From Lates calcarifer (lineage: Eukaryota > Chordata > Actinopteri > Centropomidae), in assembly GCF_001640805.2 (NCBI RefSeq), contig NC_066833.1:13472183-13536182 (forward strand): 64,000 nt of DNA. The letters run 5' to 3'. Within the stretch, counting starts at the first letter, position 1. Each line of letters starts with the position of its first letter. Positions 46,817 through 60,464 of this stretch are shown here, piece by piece. The notes below the pieces were generated by a model. The model was given only the letters and a program-made list of their open reading frames with translations. It searched no databases and was not told the origin of the DNA. A program made the translations under genes and the position numbers.

Positions 46817-49020
46817 GGGATCTGGAGGTTTTCTCCCTCCAGGACAGGAATTATGTAAGCAGAGAGAAGCGAGGTCAAATACCATCCTCCATCCGGCTGT
46901 GTTCTGTTTAGACTGGGAACAATGGGAACAGTGGTACAATCACACACCTCTGCTGTTAAATGTAAAAAGCTTTACATTCTCCAGACACACTAAGCTGACA
47001 GCCACTTTCTCAAGTACTGGATGCTGCACAGCCACTAAAACCTTTGGCCTGCTCATTTTTGCTTTTAAGCGTCACTAAAAGTGAGAGTTGGAGAGGAGGA
47101 AAGTGAAAGAGGATGAGACATATCAACAGAGATGTGTTACCATGGCAACATGCACAGACCAGTCTGGAGCTCAGATTTCCATCACTTTTATATAAAGCTA
47201 TGTGTCTTGAGGAAAAGAGGTAGCAGTCACTGTTGAGCAAAATCTTTGTGCTTGTCATAGTGAGATTTCCCTAAGATCTTGTATTCAAGAGAAGGAACCT
47301 TTAAAATATGAAATTATATTGAAATATCTAGAGAATTTACAAACAAGTAACTAGTATAAAATGTACTGTAAAGGCTAGTAGAGGATGCCAGTGTCCTTGG
47401 CAATGGAGTTGTTTGTTTACAGCACCTGCAATCAAACATCACACTTAATGCGATAACAACTTTTTTCATATTATGGCAGTTCCTGGTAACTGGTAGAATT
47501 TGAACTACAAGAGGTAACACAATAATACACAAACAACATTAATGAGTCTCAGTTGCTTTGGGTAGACTTTCAATTCACACCTGCAACTTTAGCAACTACT
47601 TTGTGCTGTTCTTGTGCTGTTCATGGTCAAAGACAGCCTGGTTTTTACTCTTTCAGGGAACCTGTGAGTGCCTATCAGGATGCAAGATAGTATGTGTGAA
47701 CTTCTCAGTGGGAAACTCTGAAAAGCAAGCAAGGTTGAGGAGTTTACCTGGCTGTTAGCGTAAGGTGCTTATCACATTCACCTACTGATAACGCTTTGCA
47801 GTTAGAAACATTATGTGCACTGTCGGCATTAAGCTACATGTGCCAACAATACACAACAACTATTGCCAGTGGTGGGAAATGGAGGCTGTTATATTAGAAT
47901 TGATGGCTGCTGGTGCCTCAGTCTTCATCAGAACCCCTGTTGTTTCTTCTTGTTGTTCTTTTAAGGTTCCATTTGTGACAATTTCTGTGGATGTAAAATG
48001 TCCAATCCTGACTCCAGACAGTATTTGAGTAAACGGCAAATTTAGAGCCTTACAGTTTGTGAGGGTGGGATGCTTTTTAGTCTTAGTCATTCAAGCTGAG
48101 AGAATGAATCTGGCAGTACTGTTCTGCATTACTTAATTATTGTCAGTAACTCATTTAAAGTTTTCAGAAGTATTTATATAAATGAAACAAAATATCAGTT
48201 TATCATCTCATTCAGGGGCTTTAGCTCTATCATATTTGTTGTAAGGGGCTATTGTGTATGGATAAAATGTTGAGTCATGTTTAGCTTAGGGGGAGGTCTG
48301 CCAGAAATGACCAAGCCACAGAAAATAACTGTCCTCTCCTGTATGAGCAGCTTTGTTGTTTGGGTTTATCTGTTTATGGGAATGTGTGTGTGTGTGTGGG
48401 TGTTTGTGAATGTTTTTTGTCAGTGGCTCTATGCTCTATCCTCTGTGAGTCACTCAGTTCGTACTGCTGTGGGGGTGTGCGCGTGTTTGTGATGAAACTT
48501 TAGGTCCATCAACTCCACTCCACACCTCATTTCCAGAGGACAGATAGAGATGTCACAGTTATTATTCTGTTGTAAATCCCAGCTGGAATCAATCTCACAC
48601 ACTTCTCTCCCCTCAATCATTTATCTTTCTTCTTTTTTTCCCCCCTCTTTTGACTCCAAAAGAGAGTCTTTGTCAATACCCTCAATGTACTTTATATATA
48701 AAGGATAGTTTTCTCATGATAATGCTACCATACACCATTCAGGTAACTGACATTGTCAGACACAGTATTGCATATCTGTAATGACATTTGTGCAAGCAAA
48801 GAGAAAGAAAGCAGGCAATGAAAAAGAAAAATTCTATCATTTAGCTGAAGGCCAAACTGCCAGAACTATGTAGCAGAACTATAAAGAATTCAACTACCTT
48901 TTAATAACCAAAATTTTTCAGTTAGTACAAAGCAAGAAAATACAAAAACATATGCAAATACAGTGTAAAATTATTTATCTATGCACCATGAACAAACATC
49001 CAACAAGAAAGGGTTGGGAT

Positions 49021-49057
49021 TTTTATTTTACTTTATTTTACTTTATTTTACTTTTTT
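49021..49057. repeat. 10-bp tandem repeat
   Basis: TTTTATTTTAC-type unit (CTTTATTTTA) repeated about three times in AT-rich intron sequence. Confidence 0.85.
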
Positions 49058-52000
49058 TGTCAGTATTATTGAGAATGTATCATTTTATTTAACTGGCACA
49101 AATGTTGACAGTCTTCAAACTAAAAGTTAGCATTCTTTCCGAATACTGAAGTCCTCAGTGTTGTGCCCTGCCACTGTGCATCACTGTCATCTCTTTCATC
49201 TTTTTTTTTCCTGCTTTCTGTCTTTCAATATGCTCTTCTCTGTCTTTGAGCAATGTTTGTCCAGTCACAGAGCGACTTCCAGTGAACGATTGCAGCCACT
49301 TCTCCACTCAGCTCTCCATTCATTTCTCCTCATTCGTCCTCAGATAGCTGGCGGGGGTCCAAACTCATCTCATGCTTCCTTTGCCAAGTCTTACCAGCTC
49401 TATTAAAACACTATAGGTCACCATGCTGTTCCCTGGCACAAGCTGTATATCGTTGCCATCAGGAAACCTCAGAGTATGTCCAGTATCAGCGTTTTGTAGA
49501 AGTGGAAGAAAGCGAGTGAGCTACATAATAAGTGTGATTTTTTTTTTTTTTTTTTTGTGCCGTTGTCATCTTTGGGTATCTGCTGTACTTGTTTTTGACA
49601 GTCATCATTATACCAGACATTTTTTAGAGAACTGGTGTTGGATACTTTTATTTTCTCTTGGTCACTATCATTATGACCATGATTGTAGATCATGATTAAA
49701 TTTTCAGCTCATTTTTGTCCCTTAAAGCTTTCTTCTTTGCTGTTGTACCCATCTGTCTTTCTCTAGCACGTACAATTTGTTTTTGTTTCACCCCCATCTT
49801 GCTTTACGCTATTTGTCACATGGTGTAACACAGCTTTGCAGTATGTTATGCCGCTTCAGGAGAAATTAGCAACAAGCAACAAATCTCACTTGTAAAGCAC
49901 ATGCGGCTGAATTGTGATCATGTAGAATCTCCATCCAAGCAGATGACTGATAAGAATAATCCCTATACAGACACAGATAACAGGCAGCCATAGAGGATCA
50001 GTGTGTGTGTGTGTGTGTATGTGTGTGTATGTGTGCCTACTACACATTTCATTCACATTGTAGAAAGAAGACTATGATGCGATCTTTGTCTTTTTAAACT
50101 TATGTTTGACTGATATTTCTCAAACTTGCTCGTACAGAGAAATCATTAAAGAACCTGAATTGGTACTTTTGAAAACACTATGAAATGTTTGAAATATTTT
50201 TTGTTCATATTTTTTCACAGATTTCTCTCAGAAAGAGCCAAACCATATGGGAATAGATTGGTTTCCATTAGAGTTAAACAGATCCCACCAAAATTGTCAG
50301 CAGCTAAAGATTTGAGTGTAATCATATATTGCCTCATTGGTCTGAGCTGCAAAAGAGAACTGTCCAATCCAGAGAAAAATACCCCTCTAGATTTTATATG
50401 TTTGGAGAGAAATAATCTCTACTCACAAGAAGTGATAAATAAAAAGTTTCAGTCAATGAAAAACTGAAAAACCATCTTTGATCCAGTGAAACTGTGAATT
50501 TTAGAGGAATTATTGAGACAAAATGTAGTGACTTTAGCATTCGGAAAACCATCTTGCTTATACTCCTGCTTGCTTATACATAAATTTAATTTGCTGCAGA
50601 CCATCCTGAGCTGTAAAGTGTGCCGTCATGGCCCAGTTCCACCATCATGCCTTCATGTCCCAGAACTGTTCATCTCAGGCAATCAAGACTAAAACTAGGT
50701 TGAAACTGAGTGCAGTGCTGAACAGAAACATTTTATGTGGATCATCGTAGTTCCTTTTTTTTTTTCAGTCTTCAAAGAGGCTGGCGATGGTTGTGATGGC
50801 AGCATTAATCAACTGGGTGGAAATGTGCTTGAGAGCCACAGGAGATACTGGCACCATAGTAAAACTGGGACAGTGTCAGACCCTGCAGCCATGGCTTTCC
50901 CTTTTCCTCTTTGAAAACACATTCTTTCATACATTAACCCCATTTCTCTCTACATCAACACACTCCGTCTTTCTATCTCACCCTCTGTCATGCCTCCTTT
51001 TTCTTTGTTTTCCCAGTCTTCCCAGCTTTGCTCAGTTCCATTGTGCTGCTTGGTAATGATAACAAGGAAAACTATGCAGCTAAAGTGATGAATAATTGCA
51101 GGTGACATTAACAGATCCCTAGGAATGGATTCAAAATCAATTAATATCTGAGAGGAAGGAGACCTTCAACTACAGAAGCAGTTTTGAGACCAGTTTTGTA
51201 AGCTGTAAGTCCAAAGGTGACACTCTGGAGGACACTGAAATACAATGCATACTACATTCATTTTACTTATGTATTTATTGTAACTGAAAATTTGGTTAAT
51301 ATACCGATTGTTGTGTTCCCAAACACATCTGGAAAGCATTGCTAATTGACATCATGGAGACATTTAGTCTTTCAGTAAGTCCAGAAGTGTGAATAAAAGA
51401 GACATCCCTGTCCCTGGCAACATATTTGCACTGCTCTATATTTCGTCTTGCAACACTACACTTCCCAGACAAGTCTCCTCTCAAGAGAAGCTCCTCTCCA
51501 CCCTCCATTACCAAACTGTCAGTAAATCGTAGTGGGTGAGCACTGCTTTTAAAGGGAGAAAGATAGAGCTGATGTTACCATTACCATCATTACCTAACAC
51601 CAGCAACACATACACATGTGGGATGTGTGATAATACTACCCTGTTTTATCACCTTACACACCTGCAGCCATAAGGAAAACCAAAAGTAGTCCAACTTTAC
51701 CACTGTGTCCCTTGATTCACGAAAATAGCACCCTCGGATGTCAAAACTTTGTACAGAATTGACTTTACCAGACGAGAAAACTTTTCAAAGCAGTTGTCTC
51801 TTTCAGCTGTATTATCATCATACAGTAACATAACAAACACATAACATGACAAAAATAAACTTGGGAATGATGCATTCTTAATTGGTTGTAATTCACTGTT
51901 TTGCTTTGGAACTATGAGCTGAGTGATGCTGCAAGCTCCTGTAAAAGCATGAAATGTTGCTTGTGAAAACTGTGTGTCTGAAAATCTGCATCTTTCTGCC

Positions 52001-53214
52001 TTTTCCAAACCCCCCTAACATATTCTTAGTATACACTTTGAAGAGTGACTGCTGGCACAAAGAAAAATGACAATATTTTGGAGGGATTAACAATAGTACC
52101 AACCTTAGATTCTCTCTCAACTTTTAGTGCCTCACATTCTTATTTTGAGTACAGGATGTTTTGCTGCAGTAGTTTTGCCATGGTAATCTAAATTTAAACT
52201 GTGATGCACCACGACTGCCTCCTGTATTGTCCTCATCCTATGTTCTCCAACAGATGTTCTGGCAGCTGATGGAAAACACCTACTGTATCATCACTTGTTG
52301 GGCCATAGTCAGAAGTACAACATGCATGTAAATTTCACTCAACAGTCCAGCAGTAGTTTTAATTCCTTTTATGATTCAATGCAGATGTGTGAGTTACACT
52401 TCAAGATGATTGGTATTAGAAAACAAAGTAAAAATATACTTAAAATGTGACAAGAACAAGTAAATATACTGTACAATAGCAGCTGTCCTCTTCAATTGAC
52501 TTATGTCGACTGTGCAGTTCTGTTGCTGCCTCATTGTTTTATTTCCCCTTTGTTCTCTGCACTCTTTCTCTCACTTTTCTCTCCCTCTGGTTTTGAGTGA
52601 CACTACAGTTCTCCTTTATATCTACTGAATTCAGCTGCTGCAGCTTTACATGCGCACACACTCACACACTTTTTAAGACATAAAACAATGTCAGCAGGAA
52701 GGCTTTTCCTGGCGGCCCATTCCTCCGTGTATTGTATGATCTTGGCTGTATTAAAGGAAAACCTCTGCAGTCACACCTATTCAGTCACACTCTTGCTTCC
52801 TCTTCTATCGCCACCAGAAAATTGAATTTCTGCTGCTGTTGTTCCCTGTGATGTCCCTGTCCCAGATAAATCACTCATTTCCCTTGGTGCATGCATATAG
52901 ACACACATACACACAGTGGTGCCCAGCTGATGTGAGCTTTTTAATGCCAACACTCTTGTTATGTTGACAATTGCTAATAGCTAATATTTCTGCTGATATT
53001 TAATTCTTAGTGTTTCCATGTAAAAAACTAGAAATAGGTTTAGTGTTCTCCATAGACTTTTATTGTTGTCAGGGTTGAAAAACATCTGATCAGAATCAGA
53101 TTTAGGGCATATCATAGGTCAGTTAGTCACTCAGATAATAATACAACATTTCTGATTACCTATAAAAAAAATGTTGACCTTTTTTTGGCATATTGACAAC
53201 CATGGATAGATGAA

Positions 53215-53470
53215 TAGATGCTCAACGTCTTAGTTTAGCATGTTAGCATGCTAAATTTGCTGATTACCACATAAACACAAAGTCTAGATGAATGTCTAGG
53301 GAATATGAATGTCTGGTGTCCAAATTCCATGACAGTCCATCCAATTGTCGGCAAGACATTTCACTCAAAACCACAAATCTGAACCTCATGGTGGCTCCAC
53401 ACATGAAGTCAGGAGATCACCAGAGTCATGAGGATAAACTCTCTGACAGCAATGGATATCTGTGCTCATC
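53215..53470. repeat. Dispersed fish repeat, copy 1
   Basis: Contains AGCATGTTAGCATGCTAAAT, then TCCATCCAATTGTCG and AACCTCATGGTGGC. Its reverse complement matches 59275-59375 over about 100 bp (CCACCATGAGGTT, ACTGGATGGAT and flanking words), so the window itself shows it is repeated. The motif is familiar as a high-copy teleost interspersed repeat; I cannot assign it to a class. Confidence 0.6.
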
Positions 53471-54883
53471 TGTCCATTTCACAGGATATGAGAATAATTT
53501 GACCTGCCAGTGGCGCTACAATGAAAGACTGGTCATCTCACTTCATATTACACCCTGCTCAGATGAGCTAAACTGTGAATGGTGGGTCTGCAAAGAGTAC
53601 AGTGTCAGTTTGCTGTGCCCCTAGCATCGAGCTCTTAGACTACATAAAGTTATTACATAATCTTGACTCCCAGTAGTGTGTGAAACTTGGCCCAGAAAAA
53701 TATGTCACTGGCCATCACGTTCAACATTGGGAACACAGGACTTAACATAGTAGCAGAATAGATGAGTGTGTGCGTGAAGGTAATATCATGAAGGTGGGGG
53801 GAGATTATAGATTGCTGCTGCAGACTTTTTCTTTGGATTTTGTGTCAAATCAGTTTATACAAGCATTGTACTTATTTGTTTGCTGAGCAGTGATCAGGAC
53901 TAACCTATCCCATGCAGACCTTTCAGGCTAAATCACTACTGCGTCATATGATAGGATGATGATCCTTGAATATGACTATCAAAACACACATTGATTTACT
54001 GATTTAGCTGGTGTTGTGTTGAAGTCTTCTGGTTAGGATTTCTCACTCCGTCTTTGTTGTCAGTTCTGCATTGTTAAATCCCTAAAAAGTTGATCACAAA
54101 AAATAAGACACATTGATTTATAAGTAAACGACATCCATTATCACAGAAGCCGTGCTTTACTCCTTTCAGTGTTGAAATCCTCCCTGGAATTTTCCCATAA
54201 TTGTCAGAGTACATCTGTTTTTGAGGCAGATTATGGGTTAATGTTTCCCTCTTTCTTCATAGTTTTATTTTTTTTTCCCATATGGTGGAGGCTGTAGTCA
54301 GCTTGCTTGTGTGTATAAGTATAGTTCTGCATATTTTCACTATGATAAAGCAAAGGATTTCTGCTGACTGACATTCCTATTCGCAGACAGGCTGCATTCC
54401 CAGCCACAGGCTGCACATACTCTCAGAAATATACACACATACGCATTCAGAAGACAATGGTTTATGCCTAACAGGAAGATATGTGGCTTTTACACACACA
54501 CAAACACACACACTCGCACACACCGGGCTGATTGAGCAGTCTGTAACAACAGATGGCTCTGAACCCTGCAGATGTTAGTGTGTGTTGCTGTTGTCAATCG
54601 TGAATAAAGATCTCTTGTTTTTCGTAATTGAATCTCATGAGTGGTGTGTGGCTCATGACTACACATACAAATGTTTTTGTTTTGATTTGATTTCCATGGT
54701 GTCTTCACACCAACATACTTTAGTCACTGGTGGGCCATAAATGGACAGGTGGGGCACTCTGGTGTCCCAGTGGTGGTCTACAGACATCTGTGTGTGTGTG
54801 TGCATTTGTGTTTGAGACATTTGGAGCCAGTCTGGTCTGTGCTTGAAGGGCTGACGCTTCCCTGTATGTGGTATCTGAGCTGC

Positions 54884-54885
<2 letters not shown>

Positions 54886-54963
<78 letters not shown>
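54886..54963. repeat. Compound (GT)n(GA)n microsatellite
   Basis: About 20 GT units run directly into about 16 GA units with a single GAGTGT interruption. Confidence 0.95.
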
Positions 54964-54965
<2 letters not shown>

Positions 54966-55627
54966 ATGTGTCTCTTTGGCTATCTCTGTTTGACCTGCCA
55001 TCTAAATGAGGTATTTCACAGCACCATACCAGAAAGAGAACAGTGAAATATAATAAACTAAACCAATTTAATGTCAGATAATGATAAGCTCCTCTACTAA
55101 TCCCTGTGGGGAACCTTTGAGTTTTCTGAAGGTCGGGGACTGAGCAGCACCCTGAGAATTAGTGTCCTGCTCCAGGGCTCTTTAGTAGAGAGGACATCAT
55201 TGGTTTTTTTGTGTGTGTGTGTGTGTGGGTGTGGGTGTGTTTTAACCCAGTTACTCTATAGCCCAAAGGAATAAGCTATATCAGGCTTTAGCCACGTACT
55301 GTTGTAAAATAGACCAGACCAGACTTCCCCTTTAAGCTCCCAGAGCTCCCAAAATAAAGTTAACTAACTTTGTTTATCTTTAGTTATTTATCTTTTTGTT
55401 AGAAATTACTGGAACAATTAATAGATTATTAAAATAATTTTAATGAGTTGACATGCCGGTATTGCACTAAACTAACCCACTTTAACCCATTAAAATTGTT
55501 TCAGCACCAACTCCACTAAAATTCATGCCAGTGCAGTAAAATTGGGTTCAATCCTTCATAATCAGATTCAATCTACTTTAATTCACCGCCATCTATTCCT
55601 ACTCTCCCCATATAGTCTTCATCTGTC

Positions 55628-55731
55628 CAGTATAATCCACTTCTGTATAATCCACTAATTCAGTATAATCAGTTTGGGACCCACATGATCCAGTTCAGTT
55701 CAATATAATCCCATTTCAGCCCAGTATAATC
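55628..55731. repeat. Degenerate tandem array with TATAATC core
   Basis: TATAATC occurs five times in about 100 bp (near 55630, 55645, 55663, 55704 and 55724), usually preceded by CAG or TCAG. Weaker related words (CATAATCAGATT, CAGTAAAATTGG) extend the array left to about 55470. Confidence 0.7.
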
Positions 55732-55797
55732 TGGTTCAGACCAGATGAGTTCACATAGTGAGGATGTGAATGTGTTTTTGGTCCCAGTGGGAGGCAG

Positions 55798-55800
<3 letters not shown>

Positions 55801-55879
<79 letters not shown>

Positions 55880-55900
55880 TCTTTCTCTTGCTCTGTCTCT
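55801..55900. repeat. (CT)n microsatellite
   Basis: About 33 uninterrupted CT units (55801-55866), then interrupted CT words to about 55900. This is the longest simple repeat in the window. Confidence 0.95.
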
Positions 55901-56971
55901 GCACGAATGAGGTTATGATTGACCCACTAAGCAGACAGATGGAGGAAGGTGTGTTTCTGTCTGCATGTGTCCGTCTGTATCAGCAGTACCCTCCCCTGGC
56001 TTTGAGGCTTTGGCCAGACTAATATCACACACACAGAGAAAGGGAGAGAGAGAGAGAGAGAGAGAGACAAATACACAGTTTTCTCTGCTAAACTCTACTT
56101 AGATCACAAGTGTGTCTGGCCAAAGTCTGCAGTGTGCATGTATAGTATATTTACAGCATGTTGTGTAATGTGTATGTGTGTATGTGCATATGTGTGTATG
56201 TGAGAGACGGAGTAAAAAGTAATCCTTGTTGGTTGAGTGCACCTCAGACTGACTGAACCACAATTATGGCTACAATCTACTCCCCACGCTGTATTTTTGG
56301 CAGCACGAGGCCCCAAAGTTAAACTTATCTGAGTTTGTGTTTCAGTCTGTTTAAGGAAAAGGTTGTAGATGCTACAGAGAGACACACAGGGACAAAAAGG
56401 AAGAAACACAAGAAATAGAGAAAGGTGGAGAGACTTAGTGGTTTAGTTTAGTGACCCAAACTCCCTTTTCTCTCTCGCTCTCTCTCTCTCTGGGCCCTTG
56501 CAGCTGCTCTCAACTGTCCCATGGTAATGATGTCAACAAGCAGCTGCAGCCTAAGTGATGACACTGACAACCCACCCATCCCTCCCTACTCGACACAGTC
56601 ACATGCCCTGATGTTTACCTGGTCTGTCAGTTTTCTTAACCTTATTGGTATTTTCTGGAAATTACACTTGTTTCTGCTTCAGCTTCATGGGTTTCAGAAC
56701 ATTTCCTTAACCATGTGGCTTAGGGGTGTAACAATGCACCATGTCATTTTATTTTATTTTCTATTTGACTGATGTTTCTTCACATATAGCCCTCCTGCAG
56801 GGAAAATGCATCACGATTACAGAAGCAAAAGTAGCTTCCTTTCAATCAAAAAAACACTCACTCCTCAGCTTCTATTAAGTTATCTTTTCAACACTCTCAT
56901 CAATGTGATTGTTAAATCTGTTAAAAATAATTAATCTCAAACAGAGGAGTGAAAAATATTGACAAACTCAG

Positions 56972-57042
56972 TCCATCCATCCATTATCTATACTGCTTAT
57001 CCTTTGTCACTGAGCGAGAGGCAAGGTACACCCTGTACACAG
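56972..57042. repeat. Fragment of a common fish repeat
   Basis: CCATCCATTATCTATACTGC then TTATCC and GCAAGGTACACCCTG are recognisable words of a dispersed repeat found in many teleosts. Only about 70 bp is present and I cannot assign its class. Confidence 0.5.
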
Positions 57043-58320
57043 ACAAACTCAATGATATAAATAAAAAATGAAATTAAAGAATGAAATACAACTCAATAAT
57101 TCAGGTAGTGCTCTTCCCCACAGTGTCCTAAAATGAATGAGCAGAAAGAAAGGATACTGTGGCCAAAAAGTTGTTAGTTAGCATGATGGTTTTTGGTAAG
57201 AGGAGCATCTGCTGATACCCTTTGACTGGCCTGTAGTGAGGATGCATGTATGTGTGTGTGTTTTGATTGTAAGTATTTCTTTGGATTTGGTGTTTGAGGA
57301 TTCACCCCTGTCACCAGGCTCTCCAGGCCCCTTCCCTTTTCTTTTTTCTACACTTTATTCCTGTCCTGTGTATTTCCCTCCCCACCCTCCTACTCCCTTA
57401 TCATGAAATCTTCCTCCTCTATTGCTCCTGTGATGTTCTCTATAGGGTGTCTGCACTTTTTTCTACAATTGAAATACAGTATATTAGTGATGTTGTGTCA
57501 TTTTTATTGCATCCCAGATGAACCTATGCTTGGTTTCCCACAGAGGAAAAGAACAGCATTTTCTCATTAGCACATTTTTGACCATTACTGAGGCAATGGA
57601 GAATGAAAGAGGTCCTGAACCCCAGTGTATTCCCTTGTCTGAAATGGTTCAGTAGATAAACTCCATCTGTGCCAAGCCAAGTTAGTGTTGCTCTAATGTA
57701 GCCTATTATCACTTAATATGTAATGTTTTGTTTGAGTCACTTAAGACTTTTTCTCAAACCACTGAATCTATGCATGCAAGCGACCTTGCAAGTAGCATGT
57801 GTCTCCATTAAATATCAACTCATTTTTCTCATTACAAAACATAAATTTGCTGGTACATTTTCTGCATTAGAAATTGTTACAAGCTCGGCCTGTACAAATT
57901 TCTACTGTGGTCTGCCTTTAATGTAAAGAAAGAAAGAAAGAAAAATGTGCACAAAACCTTATTAATTTGACCTCAATTTAAATGTGTTCATTAGTTATCT
58001 TATCTTATCTGATCTTATCTTAGTGGTGTTGGTGGATAAGGAGAATTTCCTTTCATATACCAGGAAAGTTTGAAACAATGTTGTTTGGTGGATCATTTTT
58101 ATGCCAACTCTGCCAGTCGATACAGCAATTCAGAAAAGTGATTACTTCTTTTTCCATAATAATGTACATAGATTTCCCAATTAAATTAAATTGCCAGATT
58201 TTTTGGTTATTTTTAGTGTTTACTCACATGTGACAGATGCCCTGTGTAGCATTCCCAAGTAACTTGATTGTGGCAGCAGTCCAACATCACCACTTTAAAT
58301 CCTCTTTATCATTCATGAAT

Positions 58321-58445
58321 GACTCTTATCTAGTTCCTTTTTAATTGCGAGTCCTATCAAATTAATTTTTTCTTTATAACTAATCAACTTCTTTTATTGC
58401 AAACTCTTATCAAATTTTTTCATTAACCGTGACTCTTATCAAGTT
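58321..58445. repeat. Degenerate tandem repeat, period 24-29 bp
   Basis: The word GACTCTTATCAAGTT recurs in variant form at about 58321, 58349, 58378, 58402 and 58431, separated by T-rich spacers. Confidence 0.65.
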
Positions 58446-58849
58446 TCTTGCGTAGTGGATAGCTTCCAAGAAAATTGAAAGATACAGTGCATCATAGATC
58501 TGCAGCCTTAAGCTCTCACAGCCTGAGCCCTGCTGTAATGTTCCTTAATGTGTGCATCAGTCAGTCTGTGTTGTCTGCCCTATGCAAAAGAGCACGAGCT
58601 GCATTTGACCAGGAATATTCCACTTCCCCTTACTGCTGATAGTTGGACCACCAAGGCTACGGAGAACTACCTAACTGTGTAACATTTTAAAATAGAGTGA
58701 GTATTCACTGAGTATGAGTATGTTGAGCTGAATATGAAAAGCTTAAACTGCACTTCTGGCTCTGATGTTTGATTTAAGTTAATAGTAAATACACTGCTCT
58801 TGTCATAATAGATCCATTTTAGCTATGCTAGAAGTGTTACTCCAGGGAT

Positions 58850-58902
58850 TACATGTCAGTTCACTACTACTGGATGGATTGTCATTAAAATTTGTACATA
58901 CA
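58850..58902. repeat. Dispersed fish repeat, partial copy left of a Tc1 remnant
   Basis: Contains CTACTGGATGGATTGTCATT followed by AAAATTTGTAC, matching the unit at 59321-59357 in the same orientation. It stops where the Tc1 end at about 58903 begins. Confidence 0.5.
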
Positions 58903-59240
58903 GCACTGTGCAAAGGTGTTAAAAGGGAGTCATCAATATTTTTTTTATTTACCTTATTAGAAAGTGCATCAGATAGAAAATAACACTAAATTGAAAAAAG
59001 CGAGCTGGGATGTGACTGCTCTTTGCTTTTAAAACCCACCACTTCTCCACAGTACAATTAAGGCTGTCTCAGTTGCTTCTGTCTCTTCCTGTAATCCCAG
59101 ACTGACACCATGACTTTGAGATCTGGGATCTGTAGAGGCCATCCCATCAGCTGCAGGACTCGTTATTCTTCTTGATTTTGAAGATAGCCCTTTATGACTC
59201 TGGCTGTGTGTTTGGGCTTCTTGTTGTAGAAGAAACAGTG
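58903..59240 (-). pseudogene. Tc1-like transposase remnant (catalytic region)
   Basis: Starts with a Tc1-type end (ACAGCACTGTGCAAAGGTGT). Read on the minus strand from about 59230, the translation gives KKPKHTARVIKGYLQ, then NQEE, a stop, and RVLQLMGWPLQIPDL and VSVWDYRKRQK. These align with the familiar Tc1 catalytic-region pattern (PKHTAK...YL, WPPQSPDLNxIE, VWDY). At least one in-frame stop and loss of the LNPIE-type residues show it is dead. The N-terminal half is absent. Confidence 0.8.
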
Positions 59241-59264
59241 TTATCATTATAGTGGTCCCCTTCC

Positions 59265-59380
59265 TTTACCTCTAGTGCCACCATGAGGTTGACATTTGTG
59301 GTTTATTTCAAATGTCTTGACAACTACTGGATGGATTTCCATTAAATGTGGTATAGACATCCATGTTCCCCACAAGATGA
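59265..59380. repeat. Dispersed fish repeat, partial copy right of a Tc1 remnant
   Basis: GTGCCACCATGAGGTTGACA, ACTACTGGATGGATTTCC and GACATCCATGTTCCCC match the reverse complement of the copy at 53215-53470. It is cut off by the start of the 2.5-kb tandem unit at 59381. Confidence 0.6.
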
Positions 59381-60438
59381 ATTAAAGCTGCGAGCAGCGT
59401 TGAACGGGCCCTCGCACCCGGCGCCCGTCGGGGGAGCGGCGACCGCGGGACCCCGGCAACCGCGGGGTCAACGCAGGTCGCAGGGCACACGCTGGCGTAA
59501 CAGTTCACACTTCCGAGATGTAAAAATTTAAAATAAAAGCTTTTATGCTAATTATTTTCTGTGATAATATTTTTCAGAGCTCATCATCTGTGACAGCTCA
59601 TGGCTCTCCTGACTGTAACCTCTCTGTGGCAGCTTCTCACAGACTCAATCAACTCCTCTTCCCCTCCCCCCTCAAACACAAACACAAACACACACACACA
59701 CACACAGATACCCCCTCCCAAAAGGAGATAAAACTCAGTTTTAACTTGAGTTTACAAGCTTTGAGCTTTGAGCAAAAGCATTTTTTTGCAAGTTCTGTTA
59801 TTGGGTGCATATATAAATCATTTATGCTTAAACAAGGGTTATAATGAAGTTATTTGAACAGTGAATATCTCATCTGCCTAAAGTCAGGGCGAAGCCACTA
59901 ACCAGCTGTAGGGATGGGTATCATTAGGATTTTATCTTTATCCATACAGACTCCTATCAGTCCAGCTCAGACTGTTACTGGTTTAAGAGAGTGAAGTTTA
60001 TAGCAATTTGCCAAATTTGGAGATTAGTGACAAACTAACCAGTTAGACTACATACAGACAAGCTTTCATTTTAGCTGTTAGTAACAGTTTGCCATGAGCT
60101 TAACCAGCGTGCTGTGCTTCCTGTTAAACATGTCATGAGACTGTGGACAACGCTGAAAATATTACTTTACTAACTACTGGCCGAACAGGCGCTTTTACAA
60201 AGAAAAGGTAAAGGCCAGCAGCTTTTACTTTTCAATGCACTTGTCGTCAACTTGAGTGGCTTATATTCAGCTGGTTCACCTCGACGCCGGTGGACCTAGT
60301 GCACTTTTCCTGTCGCCGTACACTGAGTAACACGAAAAAAATCAGCTGACCCCGTGTGAAATTTCCTAAATGATCAAAACCAAACTGTAAAGACAGCATC
60401 AATCCACGCTCAGCTTTGGTCAAGGGGAGACATATGGT

Positions 60439-60464
60439 AAGATTACATGAATTCATGTAATCTT
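60439..60464. repeat. 26-bp perfect palindrome at the unit A / Tc1 junction
   Basis: AAGATTACATGAA followed by its exact reverse complement. The left arm is ordinary unit sequence, since unit B has the same bases at 62921-62936; the right arm is present only in unit A, where the Tc1 fragment begins. Confidence 0.85.

Noticed and set aside
59346..59531. A plus-strand frame over the GC-rich head of the tandem unit
   Set aside because: The head is repeated at 61886 and known as a non-coding repeat; the frame is due to GC composition.
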